64,000 nucleotides of DNA from Chromobotia macracanthus (GCA_036877525.1 JAZGTH010000002.1:8540501-8604500); one strand, 5' to 3'. Shown: positions 24,667 through 38,600, counted from the stretch's first letter. The notes: a model not told the origin generated them from the letters alone. Numbers and translations are program-made.

Positions 24667-27559
24667 GAGAAGTATAAATCAAATATTTCAGTCTAATTAA
24701 AAGCATACTTTTTTGCTTGTTATTTTCTAGGCATATGTGCTATGTACGTTTATGCTCATTAGAGATTACATTGATAGTTGGGCGTGACGCATGAAGTTGT
24801 TGCCATATGTAGATGGTTTCACCAGACTGAAGTTCAATGATGGCGGAAGGCAACTCTCTGAACGGTTTGCATTGCTTTTATTTTTAAAATGTATGTATTT
24901 TTTTTAGACTATCTTAACTTTCATAGTGTCCTCTGCTGTTCTGTTGTGATGCAGAACAGGGGTTGTCCTGCTGTCTTGCTAACTCACTAAAGGAAGAACA
25001 GATGCAGAACAATTTAGAAGCAGACGTTTACTCAGTCAGTCACAGAGGAGTTTTAAACACACAAAAACACATCTATTTTGGTACTGAGCTGCTATGAATG
25101 CTTCTCAATCTAATAAAGACTTTTTGGAGGAGTATTCAGTCTGTTAGAGCACCTGTTTGTGTGTAAGAGACAGCAGTTCTGTCTGTCTCTCTGTAGTTTA
25201 TTTCGTGTCTACTTAAAATCTCAAATTCAATCGTTTGTTTATGGAAAGTTTTTGTCTTGCTATTCATTGCTAGGATTTGCTAAATTCACATAAATCATAT
25301 TTTCACACTTTTTGCATAATCCGACAGCTTGATTAGCTTGAACTCAATCTTTGAGATTTTGACAAGTGTAAAACAATAAAATCTGTACATTGAAGTAATT
25401 TTGTGGCAAACAAAAAAATTATGAAGGTATGATAAAAAGTTTCCAAGATTGTTTCCAAAAAAGAGAAAGCTCTTGAATTAATATTTATTAATATTTAAAC
25501 TTAATATTTAAAAAAAAAGGAAAGGTCTTGAAAATCCACTCATATTTTAGATTATGCTGTTTATATAAGTTTTAAATAGAAGTGAATTTTGACTGACCTG
25601 GCTCAGGAGTGAGGTAAGCAGTGATTTTTATACCCGTATTCTAGCATTTTGATTGGCCAGATTAATGAACATGCTCCTCCCTCCATTTGTCTCTGATTGC
25701 ACTGTTTCAGAGACAGAAACGGATGGAGAGCCTGTATCTCCGGTGAGTGGTAGTTAATATTGCAGACCTCTGAGGCCACAGATAGCACTTTAAACAGCGA
25801 CCTGACATCCGACACCTCCCCACACACACATTGATGATGTGAAGATAAGTCACAGGACACTGTCAGACACAAGCAGAAGACAAAAATGGAGAAATGAGAG
25901 AATGAAGGGTGTGATACAGAGATATGTGACAAGATGGCAGTTAGGATACAGGTGTTGTGATCATTCTGTTCTGTGTGATAGTTAAACATTTCACTGAAAC
26001 AGTCACATACTGCACTGCATTGCAAAGGAATTATTTTACTAATAAGTTTGTTTGTCAAATTGTTTTTTATTGATTTAATCACAAACCCTGCTAATTTGAT
26101 TAAGTAATCTTAATTCAAGGTATGTTCACTGAAAACAAATCTCATCTTACAGAGTTTGGCTTTGTAGTTTGTATTTGTAGTTTGTATTAAGGAAGAAACA
26201 AGACAGAAAAAACAGATTTAGACAGAAAAAAAACAGATTTACAAGTTTAAACTAAACTTTAAGATTTTGCAGTGTGTAAATGATTGTGTTATAGCAACAA
26301 TGCAAGTTTCACACACAAGTGCACACACAGCCTTAATCAGATTACAGTGGTAAATTATGGAGATGAATGTAGACACTGGGCATGTGAGCAGAACACTCCT
26401 GCTGAGAGTTTCTCTTAAATAAAATGTCATTCATTATTACTCATCATCTCTGAAATATGTTTTTAAATCATGAGGAGCCATTTTATCAATGTCAGACAGA
26501 AGCCCGCCTGCATGCTTTTATTTTTTTTATTCAATTACGTACACACTCTCTCTCTCTCTTTCAAAGGTCAATTTACCTGTCCAGTGATCTCCCTCTTTCT
26601 CTCTGTTCCACACACAGATACACATGGGGTTAATTTCCTGCTCTCACCTGTCTGTCTCTGTGGGGCTGCAATAATGCCCCTGTCCACTTATCTTAATTAC
26701 GTGTCAGTGAGCGTATCTGTGTGACAGTGAGGAGTGTGTGTGTGTGCGCGTGTGTGTGCAATTGTGTGTTGCATTTATTGAATTTGGGACCTTTAATCTC
26801 CTCATCAGGATGGACTCAGAGTCTGTCAGGAACACTGTCTAAGAAAAGACCATTCTGTCTCAACATACTTTCACACACATACACACACATTTGTTTGTCT
26901 ACCATGGTGGGGACTTTCCATTAACAAATATCACCCCTAAACCACTTACAGAAACATTTCTGCATTTTGACATTTTCATTAAGATATTATTATGTACTAG
27001 GTTTATTAAGATGGTCCCCACAATGTACATGATTTCAGATTTTACCATCCTGAAAGATATGAGGACCTGGAAGCAAGTTTTTTGTGCAATAAACAAATAT
27101 GCAACTGACCCAGATTCATTTTGAGAGGCAAGACTGGCCTTAAATTATCAGTATATTACAATGCTAAATCCTCATTGATCTTTTAATCTGAAAGACAAAA
27201 TAGGCTGTTGAATTATTGCTTTTCAGAACTTTGAATCTGTCTGAAAAGATTCACTTCTATAATCCTTATAATCTTGTCTAATTTAATCTATTCTAATCCT
27301 GCAGCAGGTCTAAAGTCCAAACTTTGACCTCATTTGACTCTTAGCAGCAGAAGCTTGAACTCACTGAAAGTGGTTTCCTATGTGACAGTTGTTTTTATAA
27401 AATAAATAAATAAAGGACAAATTAACACGCGAAGGAGTTTAGCATCCTGCAAAGTCAATTCAGTGATCAATTTAGTCAAAGTAGTTACAGTAGTAAGAGT
27501 TATTTGCACTTTGTTAATTATTGCCATTTTAGTCTTGGATTTATGTTCTTGTGTCATGT

Positions 27560-27607
27560 TTACATTTACATTTAGGTATTTAGCAGACACTGTTATCCAA
27601 AGTGACA
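27560..27607 (-). repeat. SINE tail fragment
   Basis: Reverse of the SINE tail: 'tttacatttaggtatttagcagacactgttatcc'-type sequence, followed by 'aaagtgac'. It resembles the end of the fuller copy at 32386-32520. Confidence 0.5.
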
Positions 27608-28595
27608 AGGTGAGGAAAACAAAGAAGCAATAAATCAAGGAGGCTGTAACATCAGCTGTACATAGTTATAATTTTGCCAAGAGTTCAACTTTTCAGTGCT
27701 TGATAGAAGCGATACCTGTTGGGAGAGAGGAGAAAAGGTTAGGGTTTTAGTAATAATTGTGTTGGGTGTTCGTAAAAAAAAACAGGTTTGTAGCTGTTTG
27801 TTGAATATAGTGAGGATGCAGCAAACCGAACAGAGTTTGGAAGATCATTTCACCATGGATGGATGTTGGACATTGTTTTTTTTTTTGTTTTTTTGACAAT
27901 TTTAATTAAGTCCTACCGGACATTATAACTCACTTTGTCCACTAGAGGGGGCTCTTAATCTACAAGGTTAATATGTTTTTAATGTACCAACAATTCAAAT
28001 CCCCAAAACCATCTTGTTTTTTCGATGTTTTAACATAGTTTTCCGATATTATTTCATTACGCTTTAGAATAGGTTTCAGTACACAGATTTGTACACAAAA
28101 TAGTTTGATTAAGGATAAAAACTTGCATGAAGGATTTCGTGCTTATTAAATCTTTTTTAAAGAAATTCAAAACGTAAATGTGAAGCCTTCCAATGCTTGT
28201 TTATATCAAATAAAAGTAACAGTATATGCGTGTCAATGTTGTTTAGCTGAAATATAAATCATGTCTCTGTGTTGCACCTGGAGTGAGCACCTGATGCTGA
28301 GTAATGAGTCTGAATCAGCCGGTCGGACAGATAAAAAGAGAAGCTACACACAGTTCATGTTTCAATATTTTATCAGCAAAACTCTGGATGAGGACTTTGG
28401 CATCTGTTTACGTTCAGTCGTTCTTCTTTTGGTCAGGCAAAACCACCCGATTATACGATATTTACATTTTTGTACATTTTTTATGTAAATTTGTAAATTT
28501 TTGGTATTAAGTTTTTATTTAAACATCAAATTTACTTGCGGTTGCTGCCTGTGTAACTTCTGATCTCCACAAGATGTCGCCATTGTAACGTAAAC

Positions 28596-28784
28596 CAGTG
28601 GTTTCCAAACCTGGTCTTGGAGTGCCCTAAGCACTGTACATTTTAGATGTCCCCCCACTCCAGCATCTCTTGTTTCAATTCACCAGCTCTTAAGTAAAGA
28701 TTCAAAGACCTCATATGGGTGTGTCTGATAAGACACATCAGAAATGTGCAGTGTTTGGGAGTATTTCAGGGCTGGGAAACACTG
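28596..28784. mobile_element. hAT-like non-autonomous element
   Basis: Starts cagtggtttccaaacctgg and ends ctgggaaacactg, so the ends are inverted repeats of the CAGTGGTTCTCAA type found in hAT transposons. It is 189 bp with no open frame. No clean 8 bp target duplication is visible. A segment at 58107 begins with the same kind of end. Confidence 0.55.
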
Positions 28785-29147
28785 ACACAAGCTACAGTGG
28801 TGCAGCTCTGGCCATCTTGTGTTGTGTGGACAAAATCTCCTTGGCATCATAACGCATCCCTATCAGTGTTTTGGAAACTGAATCACATTTGTGTTTGTCA
28901 TATTATCATTGAGTTCTCAATGAAAACGGGCCTGTTCTTAGAGTTTTTGGCAGATTCTCCAGCAAGCACCAGCCAGCAATAGCATTTGGTGAAAACGAAA
29001 TACTAAACATTTCTTAACTCATATTTTCGAGCTGGTTGTGGTTGTCATCATGCTGGACACATGTATGGCTGCTGCTATAATTGGCATATTAGCATCTCAC
29101 TCACTAATGTCTCTTTGCACTGTTCCACCAGGAATACAGTGAGAACA

Positions 29148-29148
<1 letters not shown>

Positions 29149-29189
<41 letters not shown>
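29149..29189. repeat. CA microsatellite
   Basis: (AC)n of about 20 units. Confidence 0.9.
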
Positions 29190-29191
<2 letters not shown>

Positions 29192-32100
29192 AAACTGACT
29201 CCAGCCTGTTGGGTCTGGTTAGAACTTTTTTCGACTTAGGGCAAAAGGTCACACATAAACTCCCTGCACACAAACACATGTACAAGTTCATTACGAACAC
29301 GCATGTACATATAAACACAGAGAGAGGACACTGTGAATGATTAGAGGTGACCTTGGTCAATCTCTGCTGCTCATTTAGGTCATGATTATCCTGAAGTATC
29401 ACCTCAGAATCCAGTTATAATTCCAATTCTGTGCTTGTTTTTGTAAGAGAATGAACCTTGAATGATTATTTTCCGTAGATACACCATGCTCCTATGATGC
29501 AGTGTGTGCTTAAATCTGGTTAAAGAACATTTACATGTAAAAACAATTCAAGACCCTACTCATCTCTCCATGTTAAAGGCAACTACACACAAAAAAAACA
29601 TACACACACTCACATTGTTAAAGGTCACAATCAGAAACTAACATCTCTCATTTCCTTCACTTGCCTTCTGAATAACTAACACCCCCCTGCCCTTTTCTCT
29701 TTTTAAATGGCTGCTCTTAAATTAAATACAGATGGCCACACACCCATCTCTTGTGCACCAATCACAGCAGAGGTGGGTGGAGGCTCCACCTCCTGTTGGG
29801 AGGAGAATAGCGTAGGGTGACAGAGTGCATGCGGAGTTGAAACGGCTCCTCTGTGCTGTAAATATGACACTTACAACAAACATTCACACCTATTCGCACA
29901 TGAGAGAGGTTAGCAATGCAGTTATTACAAACACGCACACATAGAAATTGACAATATTGTCATAACAAACACACACAGAGATACAATCTGCTCTTATGTA
30001 ATGTCAGTCAGTGTCGACTGTGATCAGTGTTTGATAATATGTGCTGATAGGTGATGATGTTTAAAAATGTTTGAAAGACCTGTGTGAAGTCCTGGGGCCA
30101 AAGGACACACACATGACTTAATATGGTGGAAAGTGTGTATGCATCTGAATTAGACGCTTGCATGCGTGTTTGTATGTGTTATACTGCATTCTGTACTATC
30201 TAGGGAAGGACACCATGATCACATGCTTCTCACTCTTCATGCCTTTCCTTAATAACGGAAAAAAACAGTTTGTTAACACAGTGTGTAGAGTCACAGCTTA
30301 CATTGGGACAGACAGACATACAGAGGTGATAGAGGGATTGTGCTGTACAGAAATGCCTGGCTGTCTGTGGCCATTGTCATGGTGACAGTTGTACTGCCGT
30401 AGTCATCTGTCTGTGTGTTGTGGTAAATGTTGGCCACACATACACACACTGTGATGCACATGCTATTGGTGTTGTACTGAAGTTCTCAGGATCCAGGGTA
30501 TAAGTTTAATCAGTCTAGGTTCTCTCAATGTATGATCAGACATGGACTTATCTGGATCATACAGTACCAGCTTGGAAGCACATGAAAGGATCTCATATGG
30601 AAATGAATCTCTAATGCAATATAGATAATGAGACTGAATTTTGCTTGTCCTCAGCTAACGAATTCTGAAACTGAAAGGCATTTAGATAAGATTTTAAAAG
30701 CACAAGATATTAGCCTGTTCAAATGCAAATTTAACCATGCCAAATGAAATTCTAAATGCAGATTTATCTCATGACCATGCCCAGGGCCATTGCTTAAATT
30801 TCCATCTGGGAGTAATGAATAAGATACACTATTGAGGGATGTAGTTGTTTATTTCTTATCATTCTATCCTTTAAAAATATTGCTCCACCCTCACCTCTGC
30901 TCGGGTAAATATTTGGTTTGTAAGCAAAAAAATAGTCTTCTGTTGATTATAATGGTTGGAGAAGCAGGAGCAGATGCAGGCAGTTTTCCTCATAGTGGGA
31001 GCTGCAGGGAATGTTTTTAGAGGGACTCCAGTGTGAATAAACAGGCCTGTGGGCTAGTTTGCTTGTGTTGTGGGGTGTGGGTTAAAGTCCCAACATCTGA
31101 TCTGTCCAAACAGACGCAGGTCATTCTACATATGCAAAGGGAGAAAATCAATACTTCAATATGTTGGTTGTGTGGTATAGGAAAAATACAGCATTCACGT
31201 CACTTCTTCAGGTTTAATTAACTGTTGCTTTAGTGTATTCAGAATTACTTTAGCCAATTACTTTTTTTGGCCAATAAAGATGCTGATCACACGCTATAGT
31301 AATAAACTTGCATTATCTGCAATTGTGTAATAAACTTTTGTCATATGTCTACTTTTACATGTCTTCCTCTCTATCTTTCCTCTGGTTATAACCAAGGTTA
31401 ACCAAAATTGTTTATGTTTGCATTCAGTAGATAATTTTGCCTTGCTTTTTTAATAACAGTTGTTGTCAAATGTTTATGAAAAAACACAGAATATAGCTTT
31501 AACAAAGCCTGTTTTTTAAACCTAACCAAACTTTATATGACACACTTTGACACTTTGGCTTGATACTTATCATTGTTTGCTATATCAATACATAGGGCGA
31601 TAATTAATTGTTTATATAAATGTTTTGGTCATTTGATGAAAGGCAGATAAAAAGAGTCATGCGGTGCACTATTTTCCTGTAGCTGAAATCTGTGCATGAC
31701 CTTTGAACCCTGGAAGATGATGAAAGCAGGATATCAAATATGGTATTTGTTTAAAAAAGAGTACAAGAAAGAGAGAAAGGTTAGCATGTTAATAATTCAT
31801 TGTATGCACTAAATGACAAATGAAGGTGTTTAGTTAAAGCTATACTGCTGAAGTTTAAAATTAGCCATAAAAGTATTGTTAAAACAAATGATTTCACCTT
31901 TGAATCCAATTGATTTCAATGTGTTTCATACATAAGTACTTGGATCCTGGTAGCAGTATCAATGTTTCCAAACAAATATGATAAGAACTTACGAACGGAG
32001 AACTAAGAGATTCCACCTCTATCAAAGTGCTTTCCTGTGTGAAGCTGGAATGCTTGTGTGGGGTGTTTCCCAGAATTTCAACTTTTCTCTACCACCCCTT

Positions 32101-32385
32101 TTACATTTTTCACACACTCAAAATAAAACAAGAAGATGGAATGTAAATAAACAGTCAGAACTACTTTTACATCAGGATGCTCTCTGTACAGTGTTCGATC
32201 AAACGTTATCTTGTGGTGTAATTATACAATTTTTTTAAGGAGCTGACACACTGGAGGACTTTTACTAAATATCAGTTCCCGTAACAAGATCTTGGATGGT
32301 TATGTATAAAAGCCAATAATGTGATGCTACTTTTTCTGATCTGTTGAGAATTTAATATTTAACATATTTAAAAATATGTTAAAAA

Positions 32386-32520
32386 TGGTAGAGCATTGCT
32401 TTAGCAACACAAAGATTGTGGGTTTGAATTCCAGGGAACACACAAACTGATCAAATGTATAGCTTGAATGCACTATAAGTCACTTTGGATAAAAGTGTCT
32501 GCTAAATGCATAAATGTAAA
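32386..32520 (+). mobile_element. tRNA-derived SINE
   Basis: The most complete SINE in the window. A tRNA-like head (ggtagagcattgc...) is followed by a Pol III B-box-like word, gggtttgaattcc, near 32420. The tail reads 'aagtcactttggataaaa' then 'gtctgctaaatgcataaatg', which is characteristic of otophysan/cyprinid SINEs. The A-box region is degraded, so it is an old copy. Confidence 0.65.
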
Positions 32521-33479
32521 ATTATATGAAAGGTGCATACTAAATAATAACAAACAAAAAATAAGTAAAAAAACAAACAAACAATAATTATTTGTACACT
32601 GTGAACTGTGCATATTAAGCTTTATTTCATTTATGAAACCTAACATGAATACAAAGATTACATTTCTTGGAACCTAGCACACAATTAAACTAGATTTTCT
32701 AGAAACATTTCTCAGTTTATTATCTAGGACGTTCTGATTTAACTCATAAACAACTACTGTGTAGTGCTTAACTATCTCTGTAAACTGCAGGGCTGGCCAA
32801 TAAATTGCATGTTATGAGGGAACACAGTCACACCGAAATGTTGCAGTAATTTATTTCACAATAACAAGGGACGGAATTCTATGGCAAGAACTAATGCTTT
32901 GTCCTTTATGAGGAACACAGAGTGAGATAGAGCAACTGCGGTCTGTTTTGACTCATGACTGATTTATGTGCCATTTAGTTTAAACAGATACTGGGCTTAG
33001 ACAGGATAAACAAGAGAAATTTCCAAATGCTCCTTTCATTGTTGTTGCATCAGAATGTTCCCTCAGATTTCAATTGCTGATTCAGGGGGAATTTGTTCCT
33101 CCTGCTCTTTTGACTGAAGCTCATGCTTGCTAACACATGCACTAATTCTTTGCTAGGGCAGAAGGGTAAATTCACATGCTTTTAACTGAAAACGAAAGGA
33201 AGGGAAAGGAAGATGAATGTTAGCAAACGAAATTACAGATGATTTTACTTGAAAATGGGGACTAAAGTCATGGGAAGTTTCCAGCAGTTAGTGAAATGAA
33301 CAATGTGGGCTATCAGTGATTCTTTTTTAAATTACTAGTTTTCCCACAATACGTTAAATGTAAATGTTATATGACTTTAGCTTCAATAGGTAAGTCCTGA
33401 ACATCGCGGACAAATTCATGGAGAAAGTCATGATGTCCTTGTGCCCGAAGAATATTACACGGAGCTGTAGGGGCAGTAC

Positions 33480-33491
33480 TGCGCATGCGCG
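33480..33491. promoter_or_regulatory. NRF1 binding palindrome
   Basis: TGCGCATGCGCG matches the established NRF1 consensus YGCGCAYGCGCR and sits in the CpG-rich promoter, about 0.8 kb upstream of the inferred 5' UTR donor. Confidence 0.55.
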
Positions 33492-34052
33492 GTAGGCTTT
33501 CAAAGCCTTTACTACACAGTAGAGCTGATGCAAAACTCTTACGGGTACAGCCACGAGTACACGGAGACATTCAGAGTTATCGATGCTGCTAACTGAACCG
33601 GGGTCGCAAATCGCAGACACATAGAGCACACTTACCACCAGAGGAACTGAATGAAACGCCAAGGTATGTGTTTAAAGGGCGCACAAATGCGTATTGTATG
33701 GACCACATGGTCCCTCCGGAGAGAAAAGGTCAATAGCAGCGTAGCTTGGTATTTAAAATAACACACTGGATACATCCAATTAACCTGAACTCTGGAGGAT
33801 GTTAGGACGGGTTTCTTTGTTCTGTATCTTGTGGGTGTCGGGTCAGTTATATCAGCCAGGGATGTCGCAGTGCGCATAGACATCCAGGTCAAGATCGTAC
33901 CCCCTTAACGCAAGCCGCGGGGTGTAAAAGGGAGTTCGTATCCGGCCACCATTGAAGCAGATGATTTATTTATACCGAGAAGCTAGTGCTCGTTATAACA
34001 TGTTCCCTTTTCTTCCTCTCGTGGGTCCATCTCGAGTGCGTGTCGCTGGCCT

Positions 34053-34058
34053 CACGTG
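34053..34058. promoter_or_regulatory. E-box CACGTG
   Basis: A CACGTG core within tcacgtgcgc, about 200 bases upstream of the 5' UTR donor. This core is bound by MYC/MAX and USF. The embedded ACGTG also fits a hypoxia-response core. Confidence 0.4.
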
Positions 34059-34129
34059 CGCAGAGGAGGAGGGTTCTGATTTTGTAAAACAACAAAGGTC
34101 TCGGTTTAAACACGGGGATTGTTGATGAG

Positions 34130-34260
34130 CAAGCCGTATTATTATGCTATCTTACGCTTTTTGGCATCGTTTTCATAGTGCTTTGAATATTAGGTTTGTG
34201 TTTTAATCGGACATTATCATTCGGAGTCTCCAAATGATCCAGAAGTGCTCTCCAAACCAG
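34130..34260 (+). other. slc16a1: slc16a1 exon 1 (5' UTR), start approximate
   Basis: The 3' boundary is a strong donor, ccaaaccag|gtaagc. The 5' limit is a guess within the CpG-rich region. No in-frame start joins to the transporter. The next acceptor is ctcaacag at 43870, giving a first intron of about 9.6 kb. Confidence 0.45.
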
Positions 34261-35545
34261 GTAAGCTGCCTACCTAGGCATCATAGGCGCGTGCGGTATT
34301 CTAGGGCACCGCGTTAGGTTTTAAGAGAGCCTCTCTACTGAAGAGCAAGCGGAATAAAACCTTTTATAATGCCAAAATGGTATCTTATAAAGAGCATCAT
34401 TACATTTAAATGGTTGTAACTCAGAGCACAGTGCTATATTCCCTGGTAAAACAGGTCGCTTTCCCTTTTTCATGAGGTTAAATGTAGGCCACAAAGTCAC
34501 TGTTTAAATCACACAGGTCCCTACCCAGTTTAGGACAATAGTTTCGTAGGTAGGTCAGTGACGTGAGACTGTCTAAACTGGTGCGACTACAACATTTGCA
34601 TGTCGGAAGCCTGATATGTCCTTGTGTTGCTGTAGAACGTGAATTAATGCATGAAATGAACACCTGAATAAATGAACACCTCTGAATCATCAGTAGTAAA
34701 GGATTCCAGAGGCCCTTCCTATTTTGTATGCAATTTCCTATTTTGAGTGTGAAGACCTGATAATGAGCTCTCATCACTTAAACAGTTGTTCTATATTTTG
34801 GTTCATATTTTGTTTTATTTGGAAGAGTGAATGCTATATGTTTTGCTATAATGTTACCCAGAAGTGAGTTTAAGTGGCTGTTTAAGCACTGATTGAGGTT
34901 CACTTGATCATGTGATCATGAGTCTGATTTGTAACTGATCAAAGGTTTACAAGTGACAAATGATGAGTTTATGGAGAGGGTAATGGGTTCAGAGACTTAA
35001 ACCTCCACTGTTGAAGTGGTTACAGAAGGCCAATCAGAGTACACAGTTGAACTTATTTGTATATAAAGTGTAGCATTTTAAGTAACTGTGCCAAACCTGG
35101 CCCCATCCAGCTTTTGATACAGGAATGGGAAGATTTCATTTATACAATATAGAGTGTGTTTAGTAATGTGTTGCTAAGACAAGCCACTAAATGGTTAATG
35201 ATAGTTTTCGTCTGACGGTTTGGCAAGTTTGTATGTATACTTGTACAGGCAGTGCTCAGTGGCCATGGCAAGCGTGTTGTGTCTAGGGTGCTATGTTTCC
35301 ATGAATGAGGTGGTAGTTAAATAAAACAGAAAGGTCATTCTATTGTTGGCCCATTATGAATGCCAAAAGCTTAATTGTTGCATGTCAGGGATGACAACTG
35401 CACTCTTTGGTCATTTTAGTCAGTGGTTGTGACATTAATTCTTGGAAATAGTATAAAGTATATTGAGTAGTATTGGATTTGGGGTGTAAATTGATATGAT
35501 CTGTGAAGATAAAATGCTTTAAAAGGATTAAAAAACAGATTTAGA

Positions 35546-35690
35546 AAATAAGCAGCTATTTCAGCCAAAAAAGTAAATAATGTTATCTTTACTCACCCTT
35601 ATGTTGTTCCAAACCAATACGACTGACTTGTGTGAAACACAGAAGACTTACTTTCTATTGGTCATTCTTTTCCATGCAATTATATTGAAA
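35546..35690 (+). mobile_element. partial copy of the palindromic MITE
   Basis: Contains tttactcacccttatgttgttccaaacc and a gtgtgaaacacagaag-like piece, corresponding to one half of the cyprinid palindromic element seen at 7373-7657. Neither TTAA end is intact, and it lies in slc16a1 intron 1. Confidence 0.5.
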
Positions 35691-38600
35691 GGGAGTTCAT
35701 TTGCCAATGAAGTTGGCATGACATTAAACACAAACAGTGAATGTGCACTGAGGTATTAAGCTATAATGAGGACTCAAAAACACCATCAAGGGGGCTTATA
35801 CAACTTAAGTGCTAAATTCCCACTCTTCTGAAACCATATATGATAGCTTTGTGGGACAAACAGATCTGTTTTTGTCATTATTCACTGAAAGTGATGACAT
35901 CCACTCTAGCTCTGCTTGGCGAGCTCATAGGAGAAGCAGTAATGTGTGATTTGTTCATTATGGGCAGGATAATTTTAAAAATAATCACAAAACTGTTAAA
36001 ACAATTCATGAATCAGACAAAAATCATGAACTGGATCAGCTACTAACTGACTTGATTGTCTTGACATAGCAGTTAACAGCTCACTGAAGGAAAGATCATC
36101 AGTGATTAAAGACTTACATTTGGTCCATGTCTCATATAAGACTATTGTATGTGTTCTGAAAACAGAATATATAAGTCTTAGAGATGACTTTTTGAAACTT
36201 TTATGATGCATTGTTATTAAAGCTTTAGTCTTTAAAACCACAGAATTCACTCATACAGCTGTGGAATGATATGAGAATGAGTCAAAAATGACAGAATTAT
36301 CTACTCTTTCGTTAAAGATGGGGCACCACTCTTTAGGAGGATTATCAGAGTCAAGTATTACAAAAAAGAGACTAAATGAGATTGAAGTGTGTTTGGGTTG
36401 GAGCCTGTCTGTCTGGCTGTTCTGTTCTTCACTGGATGGTAAATGTTGCCTTTATTGAGATGAAGGACATCCTTAACTCAGAGCTGAGGAGAACTCTTTC
36501 AGAAGTCTTTCTTCACATGTCACAGTTTAGTGTGCATTTGTTGTGCCTGCAGAGCCCTGAGGAGACAGATGTGGTACATCAGTGAGAAGCCAATGAATGA
36601 TGGGGGTGTGTCTAAACACGCCTCTTAAGACTTTGTGAAGACATTTGACACTCGTGTCTTTGCGTAAGCGCCTGTGGGCTTCCTAGTATTTCCCATAAGT
36701 ATGACGGTGTGCATTTTACTTGTTTGGTTAATAATTCATTAGAGTTATTAGAACTTCCCTTTCTGTGAAGGTTGTTTGTAGGTACTGTCCCAGTTCCAAG
36801 TTACAGAGCAGAAGAATGTTTGCAGAAGCAAATAACTTTTTGGGGTGTGTGTGTGTTTTAATTCTGTATGTATGCAAGTGTGTCAGTACCAGATTCTCTA
36901 CTAAGTGTAAAAGAATACCAACACAAATTCCTTTTGCTTTACAAGACCTTTATGTTTCCTTGAACTATGAGACTTAATTCACATAATTGAAAATGCAGGT
37001 CAGCAAAACTGAGTAACGCCACATATTTTACACGGCAAGAATGGGTGGTTTAATAATCTGTCACGCAGATGTTGGGCGTTTTCTGATTTCTTAAAAAATT
37101 GCATTGTGCCTGAATTTCTTAAAAGCTGAAAGTTATGAAATAATTGCTTAGCTGTGATGTAAATCTGTCTGGTCGAGAGTGTTTAATCAAGCTTGATATA
37201 AGAAGTTCACTTCAGTATGTTGCTCAAACAAAGCATTTAATCTCAACATGTTTCACATATGTTTGTAAACATGACAAACATTACACACATTGTGAGCAAT
37301 CACATTGTAATACATTTAACATTTGTATGTGGTGGATGCCCCCCCCCCCACACACACACACACACTTTATTTCTAAGGTCACAGATGTCTTTGGCATGAA
37401 AGCATTAAGGCACTGTTTGCGGTAAAACTGCTGTGAATTTTTAGACTTTAGCCTAAAGCAGAGGTTTTTTTTCAACTTTTTAAATAGAAACCTAACATTA
37501 CTCCATTATAAAGTAGTGGAAGGTCAGGAATGTCATGAACATTTTGTAAGATGTTTTATGTTCTTACAATTTACGGCATGCAGATGCTTTTTATGTTCTC
37601 TCACTTTCATGTTGGTTTTTAAACCATTGAAGACTGAATGTTACCAGGTGTAAATTTTCCAAATGAGGTGATTTCAGGAAACAGTCATTTCCTGCTTTTG
37701 AGATGCTGTAATCAGCCACGTTTCTATTGACTTTGAGATAAACTGTGTGAGTTTAAGCCTGATGATCTTACAGCCTGTGTTCGGAAATTAATAATTGCTC
37801 CATATGCTGAATACCATGCTGTACACTGTATACTGCCAACTACTTTTTTATTTATAAGTGAAATAGTAGGTATTAGTATACACAATAGACACGTTTTCAA
37901 AAGTTACATGCTACATTGTTTAATGGATAATTAAAGTTAATTAATAGCTTGGCAAAGAATGTTTTGTTGTGTTGCATTGTGGGATATATTGTCCTACGCA
38001 GTGTGCACAACAATATGTGCTGTACATTTGAGCAAAATATAGTAGGACATCTTGGTATTCTATGCATACAGAAAATATACTTGCTATGTTTGCTGCTGCT
38101 CTCATAGCCAAGGTCTCATATCTTGGCAGCTGAAGACAGCATATAACTATAGATAACTACAGCATATATAACTCCAGATAATTGTCAAAGCTGTAATTGG
38201 CTGAATTTATGCACTTGTATAGGTACAAAGGCATGATACAATTTATTGCATTTATTGCAATTTATTTGTTTAAATTTATTTGTTGTTTGTTTGACTTATT
38301 GTGGCATTATATATTTCACATTGCCATTTACCTACCAAGATTACAAGATACTTGTAAGCATGGAGATTGAGATGGAGATTGATTTTGTTGTTTTTTTTCA
38401 AGCATCTCAGAAGTGCATACAGGGCAGATCTGGCACACACACATAGGCTTCAGGTTTGATGAAGGTTTATTCTGGGTGCTCTGTTATTGGTCAGCCAGAG
38501 GTGACTGATGCTAACAGAAGATCCAGTTCTGCATAATCATGTGAACCATGCTGTCATTTGGATGGTTTCCTAAAAGTATTTATAGCAGCCTAAAAGTATT

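Larger units (their letters stand above)
21449..33380. other. gene-free block upstream of slc16a1
   Basis: No supportable coding exon. The longest frame (minus strand, 25603-26082, about 159 codons) has no recognisable domain, a composition unlike a protein, and no start or splice context, so it is read as chance. The block contains the TA/TG compound microsatellite at 22929-23020, a CA tract at 29149-29189, a hAT-like short element at 28596-28784, SINE pieces near 22316, 27560 and 32386, and a truncated member of the short-element family near 24500-24666. Confidence 0.55.
33390..34310 (+). promoter_or_regulatory. slc16a1: CpG-rich promoter of slc16a1
   Basis: CpG dinucleotides, rare across the preceding 33 kb, become frequent over about 900 bases (roughly 50 by eye). 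A 12 bp NRF1 palindrome lies at 33480-33491 and a CACGTG E-box at 34053-34058. A splice donor (ccag|gtaagc) at 34260/34261 closes what should be the 5' UTR exon. No TATA box is evident, as is usual for a CpG-type promoter. Human MCT1 expression is known to respond to PGC-1alpha and MYC. That these motifs mediate the same responses here is inference. Confidence 0.6.

Noticed and set aside
25603..26082. Longest frame in the left 33 kb (minus strand, 159 codons)
   Set aside because: No recognisable domain, Cys/His/Ser-rich composition typical of translated non-coding DNA, and no promoter or splice context.
27941..27957. CTCF-like word ccactagagggggctc
   Set aside because: It has extra bases inside the core relative to the consensus spacing, so the match is poor.
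33354..33662. 102-codon minus-strand frame as a protein-coding gene
   Set aside because: Sits in a CpG-rich promoter where long chance frames are common, and shows no domain. It is kept only as a possible non-coding transcript.
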